This document shows positions 1-7,833 of a stretch of DNA of 64,000 bases, piece by piece (the stretch's first letter is position 1; each line of letters opens with the position of its first letter). Below the pieces are notes generated by a model. It was not told where the DNA came from, did no database searches, and saw nothing but the letters and a program-made list of their open reading frames with translations. Location: NCBI GenBank assembly GCA_024699325.1, contig JAILPS010000009.1, positions 1-64,000 on the forward strand, in the 5' to 3' direction. The stretch is from Lachnospiraceae bacterium (GTDB lineage Bacteria > Bacillota > Clostridia > Lachnospirales > Lachnospiraceae). Both the position numbers and the translations under genes were made by a program.

Positions 1-411
1 GAGGCTGAGACCACAGTTGAAGAGACAACAACAGCTGAGGAAACCACCGAGGCCGAGACCACAGTAGAGGAGACAACAACAGCTGAAGAGACAACTGAGG
101 CTGAAACAACTACAGAGGCAGAGACAACAACCGAGGCAGAGACAACTGTAGAAGAGACAACTACAGAGGAGGAGACCACAGCTGAGGAGACAACCACAGC
201 TGAGGAGACTACAGAGGCTGAGACAACTGTAGAGGAGACAACTACCGAGGAGGAGACTACAGCTGAAGAGACAACCACAGCTGAGGAGACCACCGAGGAG
301 GAGACATCTACATTGGCTGAGACAACAACAGCTGAGGAGACTACTGCTGAGGAGACAACCACAGAGGCTGAGTCCACAACGGAGGCTGAGACCACAGTTG
401 CAACTGCTGTT
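1..411 (+). repeat. Low-complexity Thr/Glu/Ala coding repeat
   Basis: Degenerate tandem units of roughly 12-36 bases (for example gaggagacaaccacagct and variants) encode the stalk of the surface protein. The units vary at third codon positions but keep the amino acids, so selection is on the protein. Such tracts can gain or lose units by slippage or recombination. Confidence 0.8.
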
Positions 412-594
412 GAGGGCGATTCAAACACCATCACAGGTGGCGGAAGCGGAGCCCAGGGCGATAACGGAGAGGGACATCTTCCTGTAACAGGTATGGTTGT
501 ATGGCCAATCTCAATCTTTAGCGCACTTGGTTTAGTATTCCTGGCAATCGGTTACTACGACAATAAGCGTAGAAAGTCAGAGGAAAATAAATAA
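1..594 (+). CDS. LPXTG-anchored Thr/Glu-rich surface protein, 5' partial
   Basis: The reading frame is open from the first base, so the N-terminus lies upstream of the window; 197 residues are visible. About 135 of them are a low-complexity stalk built from Thr, Glu and Ala (units such as EETTTAEETT). A short Gly/Ser-rich stretch follows, then the sorting signal LPVTG (bases 478-492), a hydrophobic segment and a charged tail (NKRRKSEENK). That is the standard cell-wall sorting signal cleaved by a sortase between Thr and Gly, so the protein is expected to be covalently linked to peptidoglycan with the stalk carrying an unseen N-terminal domain outward. The sortase gene starts at the next base after the stop codon, which suggests a dedicated pair. 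The function of the missing N-terminal part is unknown. Confidence 0.85.
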   Translation, partial: EAETTVEETTTAEETTEAETTVEETTTAEETTEAETTTEAETTTEAETTVEETTTEEETTAEETTTAEETTEAETTVEETTTEEETTAEETTTAEETTEEETSTLAETTTAEETTAEETTTEAESTTEAETTVATAVEGDSNTITGGGSGAQGDNGEGHLPVTGMVVWPISIFSALGLVFLAIGYYDNKRRKSEENK

Positions 595-1359
595 TTGAAA
601 GATAAAAAGAAGCATCATATCCGACGAGGGACGATTATGATGATTCTGGGGGCAATGATGTTGATAGGCGCATTGTCCCTTCTTTTGTATAATCGTCACA
701 AAGAGAAAATAGTCGGAGACACCTCTGAAGAGGTGGTAAATCAGCTGGCAGACCTTATCAAATCTGCGCCAACCATGGATTCGAAGGAGGCTGTGGAGGG
801 CACAGATTCAGATGATGATCTGTCATATAATCTTGAGACAGCGCAGGCTACTACGGCTGCCCCTGATGAAGAGACATCGGAAGTTACCAAAGCTTCTGAA
901 AATGTGGAGATTATTGAGCCTGAGACGACGCAGGCGCAGACTACACAGGAAGAGCCTGCTGATATGGAGTTTGTCGAGCTTGAGGGCTACACATATATTG
1001 GAATTCTTGACATTCCGGCGCTTGGTCTGTCGCTTCCAATCCAGTGGGGCTGGTCTAACGAGCAGCTTGACATATCGCCATGCAGATATGACGGCACGAT
1101 CGCGGAGGGGAATCTGATACTTCTCGCGCACAACTATTCAACACATTTTGGAACTATCAAGAATCTGAATGTGGGGGACGAGCTCACATTTACAGATGTA
1201 AATGGTGTGGTTTACAGATACGTTGTGTCGAACAAGGAGTCCTTCCATAGAAATGAAATAGCTAAAATGTATGAGGGAGAGTGGGACATGACACTGTTCA
1301 CCTGCGTTCCAAATACATATAACAGATTAGCAGTGAGATGCACAAGGGTGGCGGAATAA
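595..1359 (+). CDS. Sortase family transpeptidase
   Basis: 254 residues. It has a basic N-terminus, one membrane segment at about residues 11-31, a T/E-rich linker at about 60-120, and a C-terminal sortase domain. The catalytic triad is visible: His179 in LLAHN, Cys237 in TLFTC and Arg244 in RLAVRC. It would cleave sorting signals such as the LPVTG of the preceding gene and attach the protein to the wall on the outer face of the membrane. The start is a TTG immediately after the upstream stop, with an AGAGGA ribosome site about 10 bases before it, so the two genes are translationally linked. Which sortase class it belongs to (D-like seems likely from the TLFTC and size) cannot be settled by eye. 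Confidence 0.88.
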   Translation: MKDKKKHHIRRGTIMMILGAMMLIGALSLLLYNRHKEKIVGDTSEEVVNQLADLIKSAPTMDSKEAVEGTDSDDDLSYNLETAQATTAAPDEETSEVTKASENVEIIEPETTQAQTTQEEPADMEFVELEGYTYIGILDIPALGLSLPIQWGWSNEQLDISPCRYDGTIAEGNLILLAHNYSTHFGTIKNLNVGDELTFTDVNGVVYRYVVSNKESFHRNEIAKMYEGEWDMTLFTCVPNTYNRLAVRCTRVAE

Positions 1360-1385
1360 CCGTCACTCTTGTTTGTTGTTTAGAG

Positions 1386-1414
1386 TTGAAAAAAAGTATT
1401 TATTATGGTACTAT
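1386..1414 (+). promoter_or_regulatory. Probable sigma-A promoter of mecA
   Basis: A -35 box TTGAAA (1386-1391) and a -10 box TACTAT (1409-1414) are separated by 17 bases, upstream of mecA. A 6-bp hairpin (TGGCGC, loop GCCT, GCGCCA, 1447-1462) lies in the predicted leader without a T tract, so it is not an obvious terminator. Confidence 0.55.
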
Positions 1415-1485
1415 ATAGGTTGCGTTATTGTGTTTTATGTTGTTTATGGCGCGCCTGCGCCAGCAAATAATAACAAAGGAGATAT

Positions 1486-2253
1486 ATGGAATTTAGGAAA
1501 ATAGATAATAATAGTTTCGAATGTAAACTAACCAAGGAAGATTTGGAAGAGTTTGACATCTCCTTAGAGGATTTTATGAAAAACAGGGAGAAGGTTTCAG
1601 AATTTCTTCACAAGCTTGTCGAGATTGGTGGAGACGAGATTGATTTCGAGCCTGAAGAAGGAGGCGTGATGACTATGCAGATATCGCCGCTTCCAAATGA
1701 TGGCCTGAGGCTGGTTTTGTCCAACAAGCTTGTTCCGGACACCAACGATCTGGTTAACATGCTTAAACAGATTGTTGGGGCCACGGCTGAGATTTCAGGG
1801 GCTGAGAACATTGCAGGACATATGGCGGCAGGAGCTGGCAACAAGTCTAATCCCGACGCATATATGGCAGAGGTTGATAAGCTTTTTAGTGAATTGTCCG
1901 ACGATAACAAGGGCGATAAGAAGTCTCAGAATAAGAAGTTCAAAACCTCCGACGGTTTTAATAAGCCGAGAATGTATTCTTTTGGTTCATTTAAGGCTGT
2001 GGAGGAGTTTGTCAGCAATATCAATGTGGAGAACACATTTAAGAGTAAGCTCATGTATGAGAGTGCAAGCGGCGTGTACTACCTCGTCGTTGAGAGAGGC
2101 AGACTTGATAAGCTTGCCTACGCAAGATTATGTGAGGGGCTTTTGGAGTATGGGGAGTACGTCACCGACAAGCCCGCCAAGATTTCTCTGATTACAGAGC
2201 ATTCTAAGGTTATTTTTGCCACACAGGCAGTTAAAGCATTGAGGGAGATTTGA
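1486..2253 (+). CDS. mecA: MecA-family adaptor protein for ClpC protease
   Basis: 255 residues, typical for MecA/YpbH. In Bacillus, MecA binds substrates through its N-terminal domain and docks on ClpC through its C-terminal domain to drive unfolding and ClpP degradation. The N-terminal 75 residues (MEFRKIDNNSFECKLTKEDL onward, with the conserved stretch ending in a beta-strand MTMQISPL) and the C-terminal 100 residues (SFGSFKAVEEF through the LLEYGEY region) match the family layout, with a charged, variable linker of Asp/Lys/Ser residues between them at about 125-160. The ATG is preceded by AAAGGAGA. The hydrophilic linker is poorly conserved in this family, so only the two ends support the call. 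Confidence 0.85.
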   Translation: MEFRKIDNNSFECKLTKEDLEEFDISLEDFMKNREKVSEFLHKLVEIGGDEIDFEPEEGGVMTMQISPLPNDGLRLVLSNKLVPDTNDLVNMLKQIVGATAEISGAENIAGHMAAGAGNKSNPDAYMAEVDKLFSELSDDNKGDKKSQNKKFKTSDGFNKPRMYSFGSFKAVEEFVSNINVENTFKSKLMYESASGVYYLVVERGRLDKLAYARLCEGLLEYGEYVTDKPAKISLITEHSKVIFATQAVKALREI

Positions 2254-2259
2254 TTTTGT

Positions 2260-3138
2260 ATGAAAAAGATTGCAGTAGTTACAGATAGCAATAGCGGTAT
2301 CACACAGGCAGAGGCGAAGGAGCTAAACGGCATTATTGTCATTCCTATGCCTTTCACCATCAACGAGCAGCCTTTTTTGGAGGATATAGACCTGGATCAG
2401 GACGGCTTCTACAGCTTCCTCGGTCAGGACGCGGAGGTTAAGACCAGCCAGCCGGCAGTGGGCACGATTCTCGATTTGTGGAACGACCTTCTTAAGGAGT
2501 ATGACGAGATTGTTCACATTCCTATGTCAAGCGGACTTAGCGGCTCATGTGAGACAGCCAGACTCTTGGCTGAGGATTTCGACGGCAGGGTTCAGGTTGT
2601 AAACAACCAGCGAATCTCCGTAACCCAGAGAAGAAGCGTGTATGACGCCAGAGCGCTCGCTGATAAGGGCTTTGACGCGGCAGCTATCCGCAACATCTTA
2701 GAGAGAGAGAAGTTTGAGAGCGGTATCTATATCATGGTTGACACTCTCAAATATCTCAAGAAGGGCGGTCGTGTGACTCCTGCAGCTGCGGCAATCGCAT
2801 CAGTATTTAACATTAAGCCGGTTCTTCAGATTCAGGGCGAGAAGCTTGATTCGTTTGCGAAGGTTCGCGGCATCAAGCAGGCCAAGAAGGTTATCGTTGA
2901 CCAGATAGTCAAGGATATAACCAACAGAGTTCCAGGCGGTATCGATGGCAAATACTATCACATCGACATTGCCCACACACAAAACGACGCGGAGGCATTA
3001 GCGCTTAAGGAGGAGCTTCTTGGCATCTTCCCTGGCATGGATATCATTATCAATCCTCTGTCACTTAGCGTTTCATGTCACATTGGACCTGGCGCCATAG
3101 CAGCTGCCTGGGTTAAGAAGGTTCCGGAACTGGACTGA
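2260..3138 (+). CDS. DegV family fatty-acid-binding protein
   Basis: 292 residues, the usual DegV length. The N-terminus IAVVTDSNSGIT, the TSQPAVGTI motif at about 65-72 and the GLSGSCETA motif at about 92-100 are the DegV signatures around the bound fatty-acid head group. In Bacillota, DegV-fold proteins (FakB) hand exogenous fatty acids to the kinase FakA; no fakA is nearby, so the partner is unknown. It begins 6 bases after mecA and probably shares its transcript; the ribosome site GGGAGA sits inside the end of mecA. Confidence 0.85.
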   Translation: MKKIAVVTDSNSGITQAEAKELNGIIVIPMPFTINEQPFLEDIDLDQDGFYSFLGQDAEVKTSQPAVGTILDLWNDLLKEYDEIVHIPMSSGLSGSCETARLLAEDFDGRVQVVNNQRISVTQRRSVYDARALADKGFDAAAIRNILEREKFESGIYIMVDTLKYLKKGGRVTPAAAAIASVFNIKPVLQIQGEKLDSFAKVRGIKQAKKVIVDQIVKDITNRVPGGIDGKYYHIDIAHTQNDAEALALKEELLGIFPGMDIIINPLSLSVSCHIGPGAIAAAWVKKVPELD

Positions 3139-3153
3139 TTATAGGAGATTAAA

Positions 3154-4023
3154 ATGCAGGTATTAGAGAATAATGAGCTGAGAGTTGAGATTATTGACTG
3201 CGGAGCAGAGCTTAGCAGAATCTATGATAAGGTTAACGATTGTGAGATTATTCACAACGCTGATCCCAAGTGGTGGCCAAGACATGCGCCAATCCTGTTT
3301 CCTTTTGTAGGAGCATCATATAACAACGAATATATGTATAATGGCACAGTATACAAGATGGGCCAGCACGGATTTGCAAGAGATACGGATTTTACATTTG
3401 TGTCAAATGATGGCCAGAGCGTTGTGTATGAGCTGACAGACAGCGAAGAGACTCGCGCTAACTATCCATTCAGATTTAAGCTGTTGGTGACACAGCGCCT
3501 TGAGGGCAGAACTGTGCATGTAAGCTGGAAGGTTGTAAATAATGACAATAAGGAGATGCTCTTTAGCATCGGAGCACACCCTGCTTTTACGCTTGGAGAG
3601 GGCAAAACATTTGCTGATGTTGAGCTTGACCTTCACACAGATAAGCCTGTGACATATTACAGGATTGAGGATCCTGGATGCGGCTGCTGTTTTGATGACC
3701 AGCCATATCATTTGGAGACTGTGGGCGGAATAACCAAGCTAAATGCTGAATATTTTGACAAGGGTGTGTATATCTATCAGGATGACATGATTGACACCGT
3801 AACACTTAAGATTGACGGCGTTGATAAGGTCACTGTGAAGGCTCCGGGTTTTCCATTCTACGGAATATGGAGCAAGAAGAATGCCCCATTTATATGTCTT
3901 GAGCCATGGTTTGGCCGCGCTGCAGCTTATGGATTTGTCGGCGAGCTTAAGGATAAGAAGGGCGTTGTAAGCCTGGGCGTCGCAGAGAAATTTTACGCAG
4001 ATTACGATATTATAATTCATTAG
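3154..4023 (+). CDS. Aldose 1-epimerase family protein (LacX-like)
   Basis: 289 residues with the galactose-mutarotase-like beta fold of the LacX/YihR branch. Recognisable points are PRHAPILFPFVG near residue 44-55, GQHGFAR near 70-76 (a family His), SIGAHPAF near 143 (second family His) and FICLEPW near 248 (candidate catalytic Glu). The family interconverts alpha and beta anomers of hexoses or hexose-6-phosphates in the cytoplasm; the sugar here is unknown. No signal peptide. It sits 15 bases after degV with TAGGAGA before the ATG, and cysS follows 11 bases downstream, so it is probably co-transcribed without obvious pathway logic. Confidence 0.8.
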   Translation: MQVLENNELRVEIIDCGAELSRIYDKVNDCEIIHNADPKWWPRHAPILFPFVGASYNNEYMYNGTVYKMGQHGFARDTDFTFVSNDGQSVVYELTDSEETRANYPFRFKLLVTQRLEGRTVHVSWKVVNNDNKEMLFSIGAHPAFTLGEGKTFADVELDLHTDKPVTYYRIEDPGCGCCFDDQPYHLETVGGITKLNAEYFDKGVYIYQDDMIDTVTLKIDGVDKVTVKAPGFPFYGIWSKKNAPFICLEPWFGRAAAYGFVGELKDKKGVVSLGVAEKFYADYDIIIH

Positions 4024-4034
4024 GGAGATTTGTC

Positions 4035-5435
4035 ATGAAGATTTTTAACACACTCAGCAGAAGAAAAGAGGAATTCGTTCCAAGAATTCCCGGAAAGGTA
4101 TCCATGTATGTCTGCGGACCTACGGTTTACAACCTGATCCACATTGGCAATGCGAGACCTATGATTGTTTTCGACAGCTTCAGAAGATACTTAGAGTATA
4201 AGGGCTACGAGGTTAACTATGTTTCCAACTTCACGGACGTTGACGATAAGATTATTAAGCGCGCCAACGAGGAGGGCAAGGAAGCCATCGAGATAGCTGA
4301 GAAATACATTGCAGAGTGTAAGAAGGATATGGAGGGTATGAATGTCAAGCCTGCCACAGTTCATCCCCGCGCTACGCAGGAAATCAACGGCATGATTGAC
4401 ATGATTTCAACTCTCATGAATAAGGGATTTGCATACGAGAAGAACGGCACAGTCTATTACAGAACACGCCAGTTTAAGGAGTATGGCAAACTCTCACACA
4501 AGAACTTGGACGACCTTCAGAGCGGTCTTAGAGAGCTCAAGGTTAGCGGTGCCGATGAGAAGGAGGACAACTTAGACTTCGTACTCTGGAAGCCCAAGAA
4601 GGACAACGAGCCATACTGGTGCTCACCCTGGAGCTGCGGTAGACCTGGCTGGCATATAGAGTGCTCTGTTATGAGCCGCAAATATTTGGGCGAGCAGATC
4701 GACATTCACGCAGGCGGCGAGGATTTAGTGTTCCCGCACCACGAGAACGAGATTGCGCAGAGCGAGGCTGCTAACGGCAAGGAATTCGCTAAATACTGGA
4801 TGCACAACGCATTCTTAAACATTGACAACAAGAAGATGAGCAAGTCACTCGGCAACTTCCTCTTAGTCAGAGACATCGCAGGTAAGTATGACCTTCAGGT
4901 GCTTCGTTTCTTCATGCTTGGAAGCCACTACAGAAGCCCTATGAACTACAGCATTGACCTGATGGAGTCAGCTAAGAACGGTTTGGAGCGTATCACGACA
5001 GCCGTGACAAAGCTTAACTCTCTCGTAGGCGCAGAGGGCGATATAAGAGAGGACGAGGCGCAGATTAAGGCCGATACAGACGCATTAGTTGCTAAGTACG
5101 AGGCAGCGCTTGACGATGATTTCAACACTGCTGACGGTATCTCAGCTATATTTGAGTTGGTTAAGCTTGCCAACACATCTGTCAATGAGGAATCGTCAAC
5201 CGCTCTCATCGCATATGTGAAGGACACAATCATCAGACTTTCAGATGTTTTGGGACTGATTGTTGAGAAGAAGGAAGAGCTTCTCGACAGCGAAATCGAG
5301 GCACTTATCCAGGAGAGAACAGACGCCAGAAAAGCGAAGAATTTCGCAAGAGCTGACGCTATAAGAGATGAGCTCTTAGAGAAGGGCATCATTCTTGAGG
5401 ACACGAGAGCGGGAGTCACATGGAAGAGAAAATAA
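4035..5435 (+). CDS. cysS: Cysteinyl-tRNA synthetase
   Basis: 466 residues, a class I aminoacyl-tRNA synthetase that charges tRNA-Cys. The ATP-binding HIGH motif appears as HIGN (residues 36-39), the second as KMSKS (267-271). Zinc-site residues are visible: Cys27 in VCGPTVYN, and the WHIECS and HHENE motifs later on. The alpha-helical anticodon-binding region fills the C-terminal third. AGGGAGA precedes the ATG. Its last 16 bases overlap mrnC, the common cysS-mrnC-rlmB arrangement of Bacillota. Confidence 0.97.
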   Translation: MKIFNTLSRRKEEFVPRIPGKVSMYVCGPTVYNLIHIGNARPMIVFDSFRRYLEYKGYEVNYVSNFTDVDDKIIKRANEEGKEAIEIAEKYIAECKKDMEGMNVKPATVHPRATQEINGMIDMISTLMNKGFAYEKNGTVYYRTRQFKEYGKLSHKNLDDLQSGLRELKVSGADEKEDNLDFVLWKPKKDNEPYWCSPWSCGRPGWHIECSVMSRKYLGEQIDIHAGGEDLVFPHHENEIAQSEAANGKEFAKYWMHNAFLNIDNKKMSKSLGNFLLVRDIAGKYDLQVLRFFMLGSHYRSPMNYSIDLMESAKNGLERITTAVTKLNSLVGAEGDIREDEAQIKADTDALVAKYEAALDDDFNTADGISAIFELVKLANTSVNEESSTALIAYVKDTIIRLSDVLGLIVEKKEELLDSEIEALIQERTDARKAKNFARADAIRDELLEKGIILEDTRAGVTWKRK

Positions 5436-5875
5436 ATCTTACCACAGCATACGAATGGCTGAGAGATGAACTTGATATCAGTAAGGTGGAGGCGGCGCAG
5501 TATTCGCCGCTTCCTCTTGCTTATATGGGGGATGCAGTCTATGAGCTGATCATAAGAACGAAGGTTGTGAGCGCCGCCAACATGCAGGTTGGCAAACTTA
5601 ACAAGCAGGGCAACAACCTGGCCATGGCAACCACGCAGGCACAGATGGTTACCCTTCTGTCGGAGACACATTTCCTGACGGAGGAGGAGGAGAGGTTTGT
5701 GAAGCGCGGCAAGAATGCCAAGGTCGTAAACATTCCCAAGTCTGCCACTGCAACACAGTATCATCTGGCCACGGGGTTTGAATGCCTGTTGGGATATTTG
5801 TATTTAAGCGAACAGTTTGAGAGGGCCGTTGACATAATCGTCAGGGGTTGGGAGTTGTTAGATGAGCGAGAATAA
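5420..5875 (+). CDS. mrnC: Mini-ribonuclease III
   Basis: 151 residues: an RNase III catalytic domain with no double-stranded-RNA-binding domain, which is what defines Mini-III. The motifs LAYMGDAVYE (about 34-43, containing a metal-binding Asp) and TGFECLLGYLYL (about 115-126, containing a metal-binding Glu) are clear. In Bacillus this enzyme trims 23S rRNA precursor ends. The start lies inside the end of cysS, and its own end overlaps rlmB by 14 bases, so the three genes are translationally coupled. Confidence 0.93.
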   Translation: MEEKINLTTAYEWLRDELDISKVEAAQYSPLPLAYMGDAVYELIIRTKVVSAANMQVGKLNKQGNNLAMATTQAQMVTLLSETHFLTEEEERFVKRGKNAKVVNIPKSATATQYHLATGFECLLGYLYLSEQFERAVDIIVRGWELLDERE

Positions 5876-6632
5876 TCGTTATAGAGAGACCAAAATAGAA
5901 GGAAGAAATGCTGTCCTTGAAGCTCTTAGGAGCAGGCGAAGCATTGACAGGATTGTGATTGCGGACGGTGATGACAGGGGCGATGGCAAGTCAGGCGCAG
6001 TTAAGCAGATTGAACAGCTAGCCGCCAAGTCAGGCGTTTTAGTGAAGCGCGAGAGGAAGGAGTACCTCGATAAGATCAGCGAGACCGGCAAGCATCAGGG
6101 CGTTATCGCATTTGCCGCAGAATACACATATGCAGATGTGGAGGATATCCTGAAGATTGCCGACGAGAAGGGCGAGGCGCCGTTTATCATATTGCTGGAC
6201 GGCATAGAGGATCCGCATAACTTAGGTGCCATCATAAGAACCGCAAACCTTAGCGGCGCTCACGGCGTTATTATTCCTAAAAACCGAGCTGCGGGACTAA
6301 CCGCGACGGTTGCGAGAACCAGCGCCGGGGCAATCAACTACACGCCGGTTGCGCTTGTGACCAACATGGCTGCCACTATAGAGAAGCTTAAGGAGAAGAA
6401 TATATGGTTCGTGTGTGCCGATATGGGCGGAACAACCATGTACGACTTAAACCTTAAGGGCGGCATTGGCCTGGTTATAGGCAACGAGGGTAAGGGCGTC
6501 AGCAGACTTGTGAGAGATAAGTGTGACATGATTGCCTCCATACCTATGAAGGGCGACATAGATTCCCTTAACGCCTCGGTGGCGTGCGGTGTTTTAGCTT
6601 ATGAGATTGTCAGACAGAGGGGAATTCTTTGA
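5862..6632 (+). CDS. rlmB: 23S rRNA (guanosine-2'-O-)-methyltransferase RlmB (TrmH family)
   Basis: 256 residues. An N-terminal substrate-binding domain (about 1-90, beginning ETKIEGRNAVLEAL) precedes the knotted SPOUT methyltransferase domain. The three SPOUT motifs are present: DPHNLGAIIRTA, LVIGNEGKGVS and SLNASVA. RlmB methylates G2251 of 23S rRNA (E. coli numbering). It ends the cysS-mrnC-rlmB run; the following gene cassette looks unrelated and much more A/T-rich. Confidence 0.93.
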   Translation: MSENNRYRETKIEGRNAVLEALRSRRSIDRIVIADGDDRGDGKSGAVKQIEQLAAKSGVLVKRERKEYLDKISETGKHQGVIAFAAEYTYADVEDILKIADEKGEAPFIILLDGIEDPHNLGAIIRTANLSGAHGVIIPKNRAAGLTATVARTSAGAINYTPVALVTNMAATIEKLKEKNIWFVCADMGGTTMYDLNLKGGIGLVIGNEGKGVSRLVRDKCDMIASIPMKGDIDSLNASVACGVLAYEIVRQRGIL

Positions 6633-6646
6633 TAGACTGAAAAACC

Positions 6647-6675
6647 TTGAATAACAATAAGAATTATGATATAAG
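6647..6675 (+). promoter_or_regulatory. Probable promoter of the bacteriocin-like cassette
   Basis: A -35 box TTGAAT (6647-6652) and a -10 box TATAAG (6670-6675) with a 17-base spacer stand between rlmB and the secreted-protein gene. The surroundings are very A/T-rich, so chance matches are easier here. Confidence 0.5.
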
Positions 6676-6767
6676 TATATTTATTGAATAAAATTATATA
6701 GTATAAGAAAGAATATATGTTGTACAGAAGATGTATAGGGCTCTATGTACATAATATGGTGGAAATC

Positions 6768-7274
6768 ATGAATATTTTACGTAAATTTGGAGTTGTAGCC
6801 ATGTCTGTGATATTATCTGCGCAGACTTCATATGCAGATTGCGATACCGATGTTTTGGAGGATGAAATAGTCACAGAAGGATCGGGCTTATCGATAGAAG
6901 ACCATATGGGTACGGTTTATTGCGGTGCAGCTATAACTGCGGCTGATCTTGATTTTATGTATTATAACACTTTAGGGAATGATTCTGAAACTCATTACTG
7001 GTATGCAAGCGCTGTTCATGTAAATGCGGCTACATATTATGCCACTGTTAAATGTTGTTATGAAGATAATCTTTTCACGGACTATGACACATGTCAAATC
7101 ACAGAGTTATCATCGCAGGGAGTGTGCTGTTATGCGGTTGCATATGACGGATATAATTCTCCGGCATTTACGGATCTTGCATACGGGTATTTTACATCCT
7201 CTAAGGCTTCTAAGGTACATTCTTCAGGAAGATGGGCAAGTTTCAGAGTAGTATTTGGTCAGTGGATTCCATAG
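6768..7274 (+). CDS. Secreted Cys-containing protein, putative bacteriocin-like precursor
   Basis: No family is recognised with certainty. From the ATG at 6768 (ribosome site GGTGGA, 4 bases away) it encodes 168 residues. An in-frame ATG at 6717 would add 17 residues but has a poorer ribosome site. A Sec-type signal peptide is visible: MNILRKFG, a hydrophobic core, then AQTSYA with probable cleavage before Asp-Cys. The mature part has seven Cys, two as CC pairs (KCC, VCC), and is rich in Tyr, Ser and Thr; the end (SGRWASFRVVFGQWIP) resembles a beta-strand-rich toxin domain. Because the next three genes look like a lactococcin-972-type export/immunity set, this is the natural candidate for the exported peptide, by context only. 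Confidence 0.5.
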   Translation: MNILRKFGVVAMSVILSAQTSYADCDTDVLEDEIVTEGSGLSIEDHMGTVYCGAAITAADLDFMYYNTLGNDSETHYWYASAVHVNAATYYATVKCCYEDNLFTDYDTCQITELSSQGVCCYAVAYDGYNSPAFTDLAYGYFTSSKASKVHSSGRWASFRVVFGQWIP

Positions 7275-7341
7275 TTTTTGTATATGCGAGAGCAAGGTTA
7301 ATATTTGCATACGTTTTAAGAAAAAAAGATTGGAGTTTGAG

Positions 7342-7833
7342 ATGAAGAAAAAAACTAAAATTAAAATTATTGTTTCTTTTTTTATATTGCTGATGTTTCT
7401 TGTTGCTTTCAGGATAGGATATTCACTATATTTTCACCATAAAATAGTTAAATTAGCTCATTTACCCGGATATGAAGAGATTGATGGCGGTTATATATGC
7501 CAAAAGAATGACATGATATATTTTATTGCAGTTCAAAAATGGTGGAAGCTGGCGTCAAATGCAGATATTTCAAAGCGGGCTACTGCGGATGAACCCGGTT
7601 TTATTGCTACGGTTCATATATATCCTTTTGTCGGTCCGGATAATCTCAGGATTAATCTGCAATATTATGACGATATGATGAATCTTACATATTTTCATGT
7701 AGAGGTTGATAAATATTGTAAGCTCGCTGAGGATAATCCATCTGCTCTGACTTTGGAATTATATGATAAATATAAGGATAAGATAGAAGAAATATACAAT
7801 CTGTTCAAGCAGGAATGGGGTTTCTATGAATAA
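7342..7833 (+). CDS. Small membrane-anchored protein of the bacteriocin-like cassette
   Basis: 163 residues from the ATG at 7342, which has GGAG at 7332-7335. The frame is open back to 7255 (TTG), but that would overlap the upstream gene and has no ribosome site. A Lys-rich start (MKKKTKIK) leads into one membrane segment (about residues 7-28, IIVSFFILLMFLVAFRIGY), leaving about 130 residues outside, including LPGYEEIDGGYICQ and a helical C-terminus. No family is recognised; a resemblance to small DUF3139-type anchored proteins is only in layout. Its end overlaps the permease gene by 8 bases. It could be an immunity factor or a subunit of the exporter. Confidence 0.6.
   Translation: MKKKTKIKIIVSFFILLMFLVAFRIGYSLYFHHKIVKLAHLPGYEEIDGGYICQKNDMIYFIAVQKWWKLASNADISKRATADEPGFIATVHIYPFVGPDNLRINLQYYDDMMNLTYFHVEVDKYCKLAEDNPSALTLELYDKYKDKIEEIYNLFKQEWGFYE

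Noticed and set aside
1-411. Regularly repeated DNA that at first sight resembles a repeat array
   Set aside because: The units are degenerate, keep one open frame and encode a T/E/A stalk; there are no constant repeats with unique spacers, so it is not CRISPR.
7255-7341. N-terminal extension of the small membrane protein from a TTG at 7255
   Set aside because: It overlaps the upstream gene, has no ribosome site, and would put a Cys-rich tail before a normal Lys-rich membrane anchor.
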